Below are positions 26,341 through 35,712 of a stretch of DNA of 64,000 nt, in pieces; the first letter of the stretch is position 1; each line of letters starts with the position of its first letter. The notes under the pieces were generated by a model, which was not told the origin of the DNA, made no database searches, and saw only the letters and a program-made list of their open reading frames with translations. The stretch comes from UBA4465 sp002292365 (GTDB lineage: Bacteria > Bacteroidota > Bacteroidia > Cytophagales > Cyclobacteriaceae). The position numbers and the translations under genes are program-made. Location of the stretch: positions 744,001-808,000 of the forward strand of contig CALSQY010000004.1 of NCBI GenBank assembly GCA_943788615.1, written 5' to 3'.

Positions 26341-27083
26341 TACCTAATAGTTTTTAAATTTTGTACCGAGAAAAAGCTTTCCTGTAAGTCAATATCATAT
26401 TCAAAGTCGTGATAAATGATCACCGTTTTCTGATCTGGATTTTCCGTTGGAATCATTTCCATTTTGGTAGGGATGACGCGACCTCCCATCTCCCTAATAT
26501 CTGACAAGGTCATGGTGTTGATGAGAAATTCATCTTCATCATAATATTTAAGAATCAATTGAAAATAATCATTTTTACTTATATAGGCCTCTAACTTACC
26601 CCATACCACAGCTGCTTCTTCTTTGGGATACATCGCGATTTTCCAACAATCATATAAGCCAATGGTCGTATCTCCCATGAATTCATGACTATAATCCACC
26701 ACCATAGAGGATTGATTGACCAGATCATCATTGGTAAAATCTGACCCCATCCAACTTTGCATCATCATAGAGGGTGGCATCTTGATGATCCGATCTATAC
26801 TCGGTTGCCAACTCCAAAGCTCTTTATCACGTTTCAAAGTGCCCGTTCCCTCATCTCGAGCTGGCTGAGTAATCAGTACTAAACTGTAATCTACTCCCTT
26901 ACCCCAAACCTTCATCGTAATCTCACGGGTCCATTTGGGTCTGACTATTTTCATAGTCATGGTCCCTCTATTGGTTTTTCCTTGCATTTTTTCATCTGCC
27001 TTTGTAATGACTTCGGTAGCGGTTTGAGCAGTTAACAAATGGGGTGTGACCGCAAACAAAATAATGGCTAATAGATTTTTCAT
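26340..27083 (-). CDS. LolA-like outer-membrane lipoprotein-sorting protein
   Basis: A 247-residue periplasmic protein. Its signal peptide is about residues 1-19, with cleavage after LLTAQ. The rest is of the COG2834 type, a LolA/LppX-like half-barrel that holds lipid or acyl chains. Landmarks are GTMTMKIVRPKWTREITMKV, DEGTGTLKRDKELWSWQPS, MMMQSWMGSDFTNDDLV and the late strand pattern ending VQNLKTIR. It differs from canonical LolA and is typical of ABC and RND export operons. It is placed between a TetR gene (4-base overlap) and two FtsX permeases. A shuttle role across the periplasm is inferred. Confidence 0.82.
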   Translation of the reverse strand: MKNLLAIILFAVTPHLLTAQTATEVITKADEKMQGKTNRGTMTMKIVRPKWTREITMKVWGKGVDYSLVLITQPARDEGTGTLKRDKELWSWQPSIDRIIKMPPSMMMQSWMGSDFTNDDLVNQSSMVVDYSHEFMGDTTIGLYDCWKIAMYPKEEAAVVWGKLEAYISKNDYFQLILKYYDEDEFLINTMTLSDIREMGGRVIPTKMEMIPTENPDQKTVIIYHDFEYDIDLQESFFSVQNLKTIR

Positions 27084-27658
27084 TCTTTACAATATTTATT
27101 GAGCAAAACTTTTTCTAATTCATCCAAGGGATAATCCTGCTTGAACCAAAGATATTGAATAGAAATACCATCCAAAAGAGCCATCAATATTTTAGCTTCT
27201 CCTGCAGGATCTGACCATTTTAGTTCAACCAATAATTTTTCAATGAAAACGATAGATTCATTCATCTTCCTGTTGCATAAATCTCTTGCGAAATCAAACT
27301 TATCTAATTGCATTCCTAGATTAATCCATAATGTCAATTTCTCAAAATCATCTCTTAAAGATTTGAAAAATGCCCTTAACATATTCTCAAATGATTCACT
27401 GGATTTAGCCTTAGAGGCCACAAAAAGAAGTTCATCTGTCTCTTTAAAGACGTCCAAAAGTAGTTGCTTGATCAATTCCTCTTTATTAGAAAAATAATGA
27501 TACATCAAGCCTTTTGACACCCCTGCCAATTTCATGATCTCTGATATACTTGTATTTTGATATCCTTTAGTACCAAAAAGCTTGAGGGCTGCATCCAAAA
27601 TCTTGGCTTTGGACTCCGTTCGAATTTGCTCAAATTGGTTTTTTGTTTTAGGACTCAT
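27080..27658 (-). CDS. TetR/AcrR-family regulator of the Lol-like operon
   Basis: A 192-residue repressor. The start is set at the ATG at 27658. The frame can be extended upstream to a TTG at 27682, but that would run through the operator-like palindrome. The HTH is in residues about 20-60: ILDAALKLFGTKGYQNTSISEI then GVSKGLMYHYFSNKEELI, the classical TetR helix pair. The rest is the helical ligand and dimer domain. It heads the operon, so autoregulation with the export genes through the site at 27663-27682 is likely. The ligand is unknown. Confidence 0.88.
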   Translation of the reverse strand: MSPKTKNQFEQIRTESKAKILDAALKLFGTKGYQNTSISEIMKLAGVSKGLMYHYFSNKEELIKQLLLDVFKETDELLFVASKAKSSESFENMLRAFFKSLRDDFEKLTLWINLGMQLDKFDFARDLCNRKMNESIVFIEKLLVELKWSDPAGEAKILMALLDGISIQYLWFKQDYPLDELEKVLLNKYCKE

Positions 27659-27662
27659 TTTT

Positions 27663-27682
27663 TTGACTGACCGTTTAGTCAA
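27663..27682. promoter_or_regulatory. TetR-type operator
   Basis: TTGACTGACC and its partner GTTTAGTCAA form a 20-base palindrome: the outer six bases on each side pair perfectly, and 8 of 10 positions pair overall. It begins 5 bases upstream of the chosen TetR start and has the look of sites bound by TetR/AcrR dimers. Binding there would block the whole operon. Confidence 0.65.
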
Positions 27683-27706
27683 TATAAATATAAATATAAA
27701 TATAAA
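27683..27706. repeat. Hexamer microsatellite (TATAAA)4
   Basis: Four exact copies of TATAAA lie head to tail, immediately outside the TetR operator on the promoter side (read TTTATA on the minus strand). The tract is AT-rich and probably part of, or next to, the promoter. Copy-number change by slippage would alter promoter spacing. Confidence 0.8.
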
Positions 27707-27739
27707 GCAACTACAAAAACAACTACTGAATCGTGTTCA

Positions 27740-28978
27740 TCATGAAGCACTCCTTTTTAAGGTCAATATCGTAATCTCAGGTAGAATACCAATCCGACCA
27801 GGATAGCCCAAAAATCCGAAGCCCCGATTGACGTAAAGACTTTGAGTCCCCTTTTGATAAAGATCCGCCCATTGCTTGTACACATATTGAGAAGGACTCC
27901 AACGAAAATCTCCTATCTCCACCCCAAATTGCATCCCATGAGTATGTCCTGCCAGCATCAAATCTATGTCAGGATACTCAGAAAGCACTTGGGCATCCCA
28001 ATGGCTCGGATCATGGGACATCAATATCTTATATGAAATCTCTTGGGTCCCCTCATAGGTTTTGGACATATCTCCATATTTTGAAAACCGACCTGCTCCC
28101 CAATTTTCAAGTCCTAACAAGGCGATGGATTCGCCATCTGCAGTGATGATCTTATTTTCATTCAACATAATATTCCATCCCATGTACTTATGCATTTGAT
28201 GTAAATCTTTTATGTTCTGCTGTTTTTCAATCATCGAATCCCAACGATGGTAATCTCCATAATCATGATTGCCCATCACCGCATGAACCCCTAAAGGAGC
28301 TTTGACTTTGGCAAAAAGATCTAAGTAAGGTTTGGCTTCGTCACTTTGATTATTTACAAAATCTCCCGTGAACAATATCATGTCTCCCCGTTCTTGATTG
28401 ATCAGGTCTACTCCCCCCCTAACCGCGGTCTTATTAAAAAAACTACCCGTGTGGATATCAGAGATTTGAACCAATCTGATCCCATCGAAGGCCTTTGGCA
28501 AATGAGGTGAGTAAACATCCCTTCGTCTGACTCGATAGTCATGCGCACCTGACAAGATCCCAAACGAAAGACCCATCATGGGCATTACCCCAGTAAGCAA
28601 AGCAACTTTACCTATAAATGCTGTTCTTCCGGCGATCTGTGGCGCCTCTTTACTGATTACAAACTGACTAAGATAGCTCACCAAACGGCGTACATCGTCA
28701 CCCAATAGCACCAAGGAAGTAAATAATTTACCGATCAGGTTGATAAAAAATAAAGCACTTATGAATACTCGAAGACCTGCGTACGTGTTTGCATCTAGTT
28801 GTGTGTACAAAGCAAAGCCCGTAATCATCAATACGGCCCACAGCCAATAAATTGACCAAACCCATCGGGTAATCAAAGGTGTCGATTTTACCGTAAGCAA
28901 TTGAACCACCTGAAATACATAGTATTCAATGAGAAAGTAGACCAATACAAAGGCACAAAGAATAACGATTCGAGACAT
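27740..28978 (-). CDS. Membrane-anchored metallophosphoesterase
   Basis: A 412-residue protein with four N-terminal hydrophobic segments (about 1-150) and a calcineurin-like phosphoesterase domain (about 150-405). The metal-binding blocks are all present: VQISDIHTGSF near residue 172, LFTGDFVNN, VMGNHDYGDYH near residue 236 and AGHTHGMQFG near residue 345. It resembles the YaeI/YkuE type of membrane phosphodiesterases; the substrate could be a phospholipid or nucleotide derivative. It is 35 bases downstream of the RND pump gene on the same strand, so it may be the last gene of that operon. Confidence 0.88.
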   Translation of the reverse strand: MSRIVILCAFVLVYFLIEYYVFQVVQLLTVKSTPLITRWVWSIYWLWAVLMITGFALYTQLDANTYAGLRVFISALFFINLIGKLFTSLVLLGDDVRRLVSYLSQFVISKEAPQIAGRTAFIGKVALLTGVMPMMGLSFGILSGAHDYRVRRRDVYSPHLPKAFDGIRLVQISDIHTGSFFNKTAVRGGVDLINQERGDMILFTGDFVNNQSDEAKPYLDLFAKVKAPLGVHAVMGNHDYGDYHRWDSMIEKQQNIKDLHQMHKYMGWNIMLNENKIITADGESIALLGLENWGAGRFSKYGDMSKTYEGTQEISYKILMSHDPSHWDAQVLSEYPDIDLMLAGHTHGMQFGVEIGDFRWSPSQYVYKQWADLYQKGTQSLYVNRGFGFLGYPGRIGILPEITILTLKRSAS

Positions 28979-29013
28979 GCAGATTACAACTAATAAATGA
29001 TGATCTATTTAAA

Positions 29014-32000
29014 TTAACTGAGTCCCAAACGACGATTGATGCGGGCAAAAAACAAATACATCACAGGGACAATGATCAAGGTCAAAAAAGTAGCAAAGGT
29101 CAATCCGAAAATAATGGTCCAAGACATCGGTCCCCAAAAGGCTACATTGTCTCCACCTAGATAAAAATCAGCGTCGTACTCACTTAAAAATTTCATAAAA
29201 TCAATATTGATACCCACAGCAAGAGGAATCAAACCCAAAATTGTAGTGATTGCTGTGAGCAGAACTGGACGCAGACGCGTAGCTCCAGCTTCAGCGATGG
29301 CTTCAACAATATGAACTATTTCTAGATTTTCGAGGCCTAACTCAATGTGTTTTCTTTTTCTGCTTACTTCAATAAAATCAATCAATACAATAGCATTATT
29401 AACTACTATTCCGGCCAGAGATATGATCCCAATCATGGTCATGATGACCACAAATTCCATCTGAAAAATAATCAAGCCCATAAATACACCGATTGTACTT
29501 AAAATTACAGAAATCATAATGATAAAAGGGGTCGTAATTTTATTGAACTGTGAGACGATGATGAGAAAAATCATGAAAATAGCCAGCAGCAAAGCATTGC
29601 TCAAAAATGACATTTCTTCTGCTTGTTTCTCTTGTTCTCCCCCAAATTTAAAGGCGTATCCGTAGGGCATTTCGAATTTCTGAAGAGCTTTTTTAATCTC
29701 ATCATTGACCATTGTCGGGTTGTAACCGCTCTCCACATTTGAACTCAAAGTAATCACCCTACTCAAATCTTTTCTCCTTATCGATCCATAAGTAGTACTA
29801 AGAGAAGCCTTAGCTACCGCAGAAATAGGTACGATATGCATTTTTCCATCGGTGGGATCTCTAAAAACAATACTTTTATTCATCAGCGCATCTACATCAT
29901 AACGGTACTTGTCCATGAGCCTTAATTGAATGGCATAATCTTCTTCCCCTTGCTTGAATTTAGAAATCTCCTTACCAAATAAGGCTGTGCGAATTTCGCT
30001 ACCTATCGCACTCGTAGACAATCCAAATCGTCGCGCCTTGTCACGATCTATATCTACGATCAGTTCAGGTTTACCCGTCTCTAAATTTGCTTTCAATTTT
30101 TCGATTCCTTCTATCCCAGATTCATTAATGAAATTTTCCATGTTTTCAGAAATTTGCACCAGCTCATCGAAATCATCTCCTGTAATTTCAATACTGATGG
30201 GTTTACCTGTCGGCGGTCCATCTGAATTTTGATCTACAGTAATCTGTACTCCTGGATAACCTGTTAAATTTTCCCGAACCTCATCCATGATTTGAGCGGT
30301 AGAGATGCCATTCCTAAATTGAAATTCTTGGAAATTAATGGTCAATCTCGCTTTATTTGGGGTGTCTTTTTGACCAAAAGCAGAAGGATCATTGGGGTCT
30401 GCCGTTCCTTCTCCTACGCTGGAAACGACCGATTCTACCAAGGCTCCATAAGGCTCCATCAGCTTAATCACCTTATCCTCTATCTTTTGCGAAAAGCTAT
30501 TCGTAGTTGTTACATCCGTTCCCACAGGGAATTCAATAAATACATTGATATATTTTGGATCCGTCTTTGGAAAAAAGACCACATTGGGAGGGAATATATT
30601 CATCAACAAAAAAGACAATATCAATAAGCCCGTCGTTCCAAAAAAGAATACATAAGACCAAATACCTGATAATGAGAACTTCAATAAGATACTGTATTTG
30701 CCTTCCAACCAAGGCAAAAATTTGTTTTGAAACTTCCTCGACCCAGGAGCCAGTATATAGGCATTTAACAAATAAATAAAATTAAAAATAAGAATCAAAT
30801 TACCCATCACGGTATAGTCCAGTAGCAATAGTGATACACCCAAAAACGCACCCATTGAAAACGTAATAAGAATCCGCTTATGATTGGGCTTCTCTCCTTT
30901 GTCCAATTGCATAAAAACCAGGATGAGTACTGGATTGATCACCAGGGCTACGAATAACGAAGAACTCAAAGTAACGATGAGCGTAATGGGCAAATATTTC
31001 ATAAATGCCCCAAATAAACCCGGCCAAAATGCCAAAGGTAAAAAAGCGGCTAAAGTCGTTGCCGTTGAAGCAATTACCGGTAAGGCTACCTCTCCCACAC
31101 CTATCTTTGTAGCTTCAAAAGCGTTAAAGCCCCGTTCTCTCAATCGATAAACATTTTCAACTACTACAATGCCATTATCGACTAACATCCCTAAGGCCAT
31201 AATAAGAGAAAACAAGACCATCATGTTGATGGTAAATCCAATCATTCCTAGAATGATAAAAGAAATGAACATTGAGAGCGGAATCGCCATGCCCACAAAT
31301 AATGCGTTGCGGACCCCTAAAAAAAACAACAAGACCAAAACCACTAAAATAACTCCAGAAATAATATTATTCTCCAAGCTATCTACCATCTTTCGGGTCC
31401 GCGCAGACTGATCATTTGTTTTAACAATAATCAATCCCTCAGGAAAAATATTGTTTTGAGCGTCTGCGATGATAGTATTGATTTTTTCTGTTGCCGTCAA
31501 TAAATTTTCACCACTTTTTTTAACCACATCGAGCATGACCACTGATTGGGTATAGAGTCGAGCAAAACTTTCTTTCTCCTCATAATCAAAAGTGACTTCA
31601 GCGATATCTTTGAGATAAACTATATTCCCTTTCTCACTTTTGATTACTACCTCTAGTAGGTCTTCAAATTGATCAAATTCCCCAACAATTCTAATCGATC
31701 TCCTGATTTCTCCCGCTTTCATATTTCCAGCGGAAAGGGTTAGGTTTTCACTTCTAATAGCCTTTTCAATATCTCCAAAGCCTACCATCCTGGCTTCCAT
31801 TTGATAGGGGTCAATATTAATTCTCACTTCTTTTTCATTCACCCCTCGGATATCTACCTTAGATATCTCTGGAAGTTTCTCAATTTCCTCTTCAAGTAAT
31901 TCAGCATAATTATTGAGCTCTTCAATACTGAAATTACCTGAAAGATTGATATTCATTACCGGAAATTCAGAAAAATTCATTTCAAAGATGTTTGGGTCTT

Positions 32001-32442
32001 GTTGAAGATCCGTAGGAAGTTCTGGCTTCGCACGATCCACTGCATCTTTGACCTTAGTAAGTGCATCTTGAATTTCAGTAGTTGTAGTAAATTCAACCAT
32101 AATGGTCGAATAATCCTGTACCGAAGTCGAGGTAATATTCTCTACATCCGAAATCGTATTCAACTCTTTTTCTATCGGCCGGGTAACTAAATTTTCAACA
32201 TCTACAGGAGAATTTCCAGGATGCATCGTCCCAATGTAAACTATGGGTTGCTCTATTTCTGGAAAACTTTCCTTAGGTAATCCCAGATAAGTGGAGATTC
32301 CCATAAAAATCACCAGAGCAGTGAGTACAAAAACAGTAGTTTTATTTTTTAAGGCAAGGGTGGTCAAGCCAAACTGCTTATCCCTACTTTCCAGATTGTT
32401 ATTCTGAGGCCTCTGTGAATCTTTTTCCATTTTATTTATCAA
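29014..32442 (-). CDS. RND-family efflux transporter, inner-membrane pump subunit
   Basis: An 1142-residue proton-driven pump of the HAE1/AcrB superfamily. It has about 12 membrane helices in two repeats and two large periplasmic loops. Landmarks are the opening TTLALKNKTTVFVLTALVIF, PGNSPVDVENLVTRPIEKEL near residue 74, and LIMALGMLVDNGIVVVENVYR near residue 415 with the Asp of the proton relay. The late GIVVNNAIVLIDFIE and RPVLLTAITTILGLIPLA also fit. An extra hydrophobic stretch near residue 540 (SMGAFLGVSLLLLDYTV) is not in every homologue. The start may be the ATG at 32430, which would sit just after the stop of the adaptor gene. The substrate is unknown. Confidence 0.92.
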   Translation of the reverse strand: MINKMEKDSQRPQNNNLESRDKQFGLTTLALKNKTTVFVLTALVIFMGISTYLGLPKESFPEIEQPIVYIGTMHPGNSPVDVENLVTRPIEKELNTISDVENITSTSVQDYSTIMVEFTTTTEIQDALTKVKDAVDRAKPELPTDLQQDPNIFEMNFSEFPVMNINLSGNFSIEELNNYAELLEEEIEKLPEISKVDIRGVNEKEVRINIDPYQMEARMVGFGDIEKAIRSENLTLSAGNMKAGEIRRSIRIVGEFDQFEDLLEVVIKSEKGNIVYLKDIAEVTFDYEEKESFARLYTQSVVMLDVVKKSGENLLTATEKINTIIADAQNNIFPEGLIIVKTNDQSARTRKMVDSLENNIISGVILVVLVLLFFLGVRNALFVGMAIPLSMFISFIILGMIGFTINMMVLFSLIMALGMLVDNGIVVVENVYRLRERGFNAFEATKIGVGEVALPVIASTATTLAAFLPLAFWPGLFGAFMKYLPITLIVTLSSSLFVALVINPVLILVFMQLDKGEKPNHKRILITFSMGAFLGVSLLLLDYTVMGNLILIFNFIYLLNAYILAPGSRKFQNKFLPWLEGKYSILLKFSLSGIWSYVFFFGTTGLLILSFLLMNIFPPNVVFFPKTDPKYINVFIEFPVGTDVTTTNSFSQKIEDKVIKLMEPYGALVESVVSSVGEGTADPNDPSAFGQKDTPNKARLTINFQEFQFRNGISTAQIMDEVRENLTGYPGVQITVDQNSDGPPTGKPISIEITGDDFDELVQISENMENFINESGIEGIEKLKANLETGKPELIVDIDRDKARRFGLSTSAIGSEIRTALFGKEISKFKQGEEDYAIQLRLMDKYRYDVDALMNKSIVFRDPTDGKMHIVPISAVAKASLSTTYGSIRRKDLSRVITLSSNVESGYNPTMVNDEIKKALQKFEMPYGYAFKFGGEQEKQAEEMSFLSNALLLAIFMIFLIIVSQFNKITTPFIIMISVILSTIGVFMGLIIFQMEFVVIMTMIGIISLAGIVVNNAIVLIDFIEVSRKRKHIELGLENLEIVHIVEAIAEAGATRLRPVLLTAITTILGLIPLAVGINIDFMKFLSEYDADFYLGGDNVAFWGPMSWTIIFGLTFATFLTLIIVPVMYLFFARINRRLGLS

Positions 32443-33580
32443 CCGTTATCTCAACCAATGTCCCTTGAGTAAGTGCTCTATAACCTTTATCCACAATCAT
32501 TTGTTGCTCAGATAAGCCTGAGACTATTTCAGTCTGATCATCAAATGAATAACCTGTATTCACATAAGCTTTACTTGCTTTGTTGTCGACAGCCTTACCC
32601 TCTAAGACATAAATAAAACTTCCTTTATTATCAGTTTGGATCAATTTAGTGGGTACCACCATCGCATCATCATTCAAGTAATCCACCAAGCGCAAAACAA
32701 CTACTTGATTGGGTCTTACCAAAAAGGCTAATTCGGGCATAACAACCTCCAATTCGAAGGTTCTATTTTGATCGTTGATCACCTGTCCGAGGGAGGAAAT
32801 CACCGAAGATTGATTTTGATTTTGATTTGGAAAGTGAATTTGAACTGTATCTCCCACTAAAAACTTACCCAATAGAGACTCAGAGATATCAGCTTTCAAA
32901 TAATTTGATTCAGGATTGATTAATCTGACCATGGGTAATCCGGGTTGAGAAAACTCGCCCACCTTAGCCACAATTTTATCTACTACGCCATCAAAAGGTG
33001 CACATATTGTTGACATCCTCAATTGTGACTTTAACGTTTTCAATCTTCGATCCAAAGATTCCCTATTACTTTTTGCTTGTAAATACTGAATCTCTGTACC
33101 TATATTTTGATTCCAAAGATTGGCTTGCTTCTCAAAAAGTACGGTAGCCAATTTCAATTGTGTTTTAATTTCTTCAATACTGTTTTGTACCACTTGAGAA
33201 TTGAGTGTCACCAAAAGTTGGCCTTTCTCAACTGCTTGTCCTTCCGAAACGTAAATCTTTTCAATCTTACCCATCGATTCGGCAGTGAGTAATACGTTTT
33301 TACGAGAGGCTACCGATGCTCTTATCTCTGTCTCATGATAGAATTTCGAGGTTTCCAAGGCAAAGGCAGTTACCAATGTTCTGCTCGCAGGTAGTTCATC
33401 TTCAACTCCTGAAAGCTGAAGGTCTTTTTCTAAAGCAATAATCTCATTGTTAATTTCCTCAAGTTGTACCTTAAGCCCCTCGATCTTTTCCCGCTTACTC
33501 TCTTCACCCGATGTGCTTTCACATGAATAAGTGATCATACAGATACCTAGTAGTAATAAATATGTTTGTAATAATTTCAT
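32432..33580 (-). CDS. RND efflux periplasmic adaptor (membrane fusion protein)
   Basis: A 382-residue lipoprotein adaptor. The leader ends with the lipobox-like MITYSC near residue 20. An N-terminal coiled segment (EGLKVQLEEINNEIIALEKDL) precedes the lipoyl half EKIYVSEGQAVEKGQLLVTL near residues 107-126. A hairpin (about 130-185) and the second lipoyl half with ICAPFDGVVDKIVAKVGEF near residue 195 follow. The beta-barrel and membrane-proximal parts end the protein. It links the pump at 29014 to the TolC-type channel at 33585. It overlaps the pump gene by 11 bases if the longer pump start is used. Confidence 0.9.
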   Translation of the reverse strand: MKLLQTYLLLLGICMITYSCESTSGEESKREKIEGLKVQLEEINNEIIALEKDLQLSGVEDELPASRTLVTAFALETSKFYHETEIRASVASRKNVLLTAESMGKIEKIYVSEGQAVEKGQLLVTLNSQVVQNSIEEIKTQLKLATVLFEKQANLWNQNIGTEIQYLQAKSNRESLDRRLKTLKSQLRMSTICAPFDGVVDKIVAKVGEFSQPGLPMVRLINPESNYLKADISESLLGKFLVGDTVQIHFPNQNQNQSSVISSLGQVINDQNRTFELEVVMPELAFLVRPNQVVVLRLVDYLNDDAMVVPTKLIQTDNKGSFIYVLEGKAVDNKASKAYVNTGYSFDDQTEIVSGLSEQQMIVDKGYRALTQGTLVEITVDK

Positions 33581-33584
33581 TTGG

Positions 33585-34937
33585 TTATGATTTCGTATTA
33601 TATAAAGTTCCCGTCGCTTTCAATAAATCAATTTTAGATAAAATAGATTTATACAATGTGGCTAAATAATTGGTTTGAGCTGCCTTATACTCATTATCGG
33701 CATTGGTTAATTCTAAATTTGAACCAATGCCTTCTTGAAATTTAATTTTTGTGATTCGGAAGATATTGGCTGCCAGTTCTTGATTTTGACGTTGTACCTC
33801 CAAGATTTTGAGATTACTCTCCAAGCTGATCTTCTGTTGAGCAATTTCAATATCAATGTTTTTTTGTAAAAAACTTTTCTGGTAATCCAATTGTTCAATT
33901 TTTATTGTGGCTTGTTGAATTTTAGTTTTTTTAGAAAATCCTTCAAACAAAGGGATAGAAATGGTCGCCCCCACGGTTCCGAAATTATACCAGTCGTTAC
34001 CAAATAAATCACTACTTAGGCCTGTCGCATTGTTATATCCATAATTAAAGTTGCCATAAATTTTTGGTAGGTATTTGGATAGATAATTTTTTTTGTCCAA
34101 CAAGGCTAAACTTCTATTGGTCTTTAGCAAAGAATACTCAATTCGATCATTGTAGTCAAAATCGACAGCTAGTTCCGGTATCTCAAGGTTGACATCCATC
34201 AAGGAAGTGGTAAGCGCTATCGGAGCATCCAATGGCATACCCATTTGGAACTTCAACAACTTTTGACTGATTCCTGACAATTGGATTTGTGTTTCTAAAT
34301 TGACTTTAATATTGTTGTAACTTACCTTAATCCTATCCACATCGATCTGTTCGGCAAATCCATTTTGGTACATCTGGGTAGTTTCTCGAAGTAAAGTATC
34401 CAAACGGCTAAAATTTTGACTGAGTAAATAAAGTTGTGCTTGATTGATCAGTACATTATAATAGGCTTTGGTCACCGCTGCTACTACTTCAATTTTAGTT
34501 CGCTCATTTTCTTTAGTAGATAATTCCCTAAAGGTTTTGGACGCTTGAACACCTACAAAATAGGCCCCATCAAAAATAAGTTGACTCACACCCATACTTA
34601 AATTTCCATCGTAGGGTAAACCAAATTGAATTTCGGTCAGCGTCCCTGGAGCAAGGGTCTGATCAAAATTACTGGCGTCTACTAGACTGGTTTGAACTTC
34701 ATAGTTGTAGTTTACCCCCCCTCTCAGCGTTGCTTGAGGCAGACCCAAAGCAACAATACCTCGGATTTCAGCTTCTGCATCCTTGATACTGAGCTCAGAA
34801 ATTTGAATAGATTCATTGTTGCCAAGGGCAAATTCTAGACATTGCTCAATGGTCATTTCTTGACCAGCTTCTTGAGCAAAAGAACGCGAAGTAAAGATTA
34901 GCAATACACCAAAAAAGCAAAAATATATTTTTTTCAT
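33585..34937 (-). CDS. TolC-family outer-membrane channel of the RND operon
   Basis: A 450-residue outer-membrane efflux protein. The signal peptide ends SRSFAQ near residue 22. Two outer-membrane-efflux repeats (about 30-230 and 255-445) have long helices rich in Gln, Asn and Glu. Examples are EQCLEFALGNNESIQISELSI and NVLINQAQLYLLSQNFSRLD in the first repeat. The second includes GTVGATISIPLFEGFSKKTKI. It lies 20 bases after the TetR gene and 4 bases before the adaptor, so the order is regulator, channel, adaptor, pump. Confidence 0.9.
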   Translation of the reverse strand: MKKIYFCFFGVLLIFTSRSFAQEAGQEMTIEQCLEFALGNNESIQISELSIKDAEAEIRGIVALGLPQATLRGGVNYNYEVQTSLVDASNFDQTLAPGTLTEIQFGLPYDGNLSMGVSQLIFDGAYFVGVQASKTFRELSTKENERTKIEVVAAVTKAYYNVLINQAQLYLLSQNFSRLDTLLRETTQMYQNGFAEQIDVDRIKVSYNNIKVNLETQIQLSGISQKLLKFQMGMPLDAPIALTTSLMDVNLEIPELAVDFDYNDRIEYSLLKTNRSLALLDKKNYLSKYLPKIYGNFNYGYNNATGLSSDLFGNDWYNFGTVGATISIPLFEGFSKKTKIQQATIKIEQLDYQKSFLQKNIDIEIAQQKISLESNLKILEVQRQNQELAANIFRITKIKFQEGIGSNLELTNADNEYKAAQTNYLATLYKSILSKIDLLKATGTLYNTKS

Positions 34938-34957
34938 CCCTATTAATTTATAAACTT

Positions 34958-35599
34958 TTATTTCTGGCTGAATAGGCTGGATTCTTGATGGAATTGCTCA
35001 TATAATTCTCGACCTTTGTCCGTTAAAAGTCCATGAATAAAATGATCCAGCACCTGTAACTGAACTTGTTTGAAATCAAAATCAGCGCTTGAAAATACAC
35101 TGGGCTTAAACATCAGGCTTACCTGCTCGACCCGCAATCTTGCCATGATATTGGCATCGATTTCAGGTCTGTAATAACCCTCATTGACTCCACGAACAAT
35201 ATTATCTGCCGTGTGCCCTTGAATACATTTATCTTTGAAATCTAAGAAGGTCTCCCAGGCATGAGAATGAAATCTTTGGATATCAAACAGCGTCGAAGGA
35301 TTTAATTGTCCCAAGTTTTTCCGCATGATTTCAGCCAATCCATGGATTTCTTCTATGGCATTACCCGAAGCTTCGTGAATTCTTTTAAAAGCGTCTTCCT
35401 CGCGCTCGATGTGCGCGATCATTGTAGCAGACACCAACTGGTCTTTATTTTCAAAGCATTGGTACAAGGTTTTTTTTGACATCGACAATGTGCGCGCTAC
35501 CTCATCCATAGTGATGCTTCTTACCCCCAGACGCATAAAAAGATCTTCAGCAACGGAAATGACCTTGGCCTTCATTATATGTGATATTTGATTGATCAT
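34958..35599 (-). CDS. TetR/AcrR-family regulator of the RND operon
   Basis: A 213-residue repressor. The HTH is visible: AEDLFMRLGVRSITMDEVARTL then SMSKKTLYQCFENKDQLV (about residues 16-55), typical of TetR. The C-terminal ligand domain is helical. The start may be the first Met (35599) or the Met at 35578; a near-consensus box CATTTTTG six bases before the first favours the longer form. It heads the RND operon and lies divergent from an alpha/beta-hydrolase. Confidence 0.87.
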   Translation of the reverse strand: MINQISHIMKAKVISVAEDLFMRLGVRSITMDEVARTLSMSKKTLYQCFENKDQLVSATMIAHIEREEDAFKRIHEASGNAIEEIHGLAEIMRKNLGQLNPSTLFDIQRFHSHAWETFLDFKDKCIQGHTADNIVRGVNEGYYRPEIDANIMARLRVEQVSLMFKPSVFSSADFDFKQVQLQVLDHFIHGLLTDKGRELYEQFHQESSLFSQK

Positions 35600-35620
35600 C
35601 TACCACAAAAATGATTGAAA

Positions 35621-35653
35621 AAACTTTAAAAACTACTATTATACTAAAAGTTT
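35621..35653. promoter_or_regulatory. Candidate operator in the TetR/hydrolase divergent region
   Basis: AAACTTT at 35621-35627 and AAAGTTT at 35647-35653 are exact complements with a 19-base centre. The site sits between the divergent starts at 35599 and 35713. The stretch is AT-rich, so a chance match is possible. Confidence 0.25.
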
Positions 35654-35712
35654 CTATGGTTTTTAAGAAAAACTTATCCTATTTTGTCTTCTAAATGTGA
35701 ATTCTGATCTAA

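Noticed and set aside
27659..27682. TTG start for the TetR gene at 27682
   Set aside because: It would translate the operator palindrome. The ATG at 27658 gives a normal TetR N-terminus.
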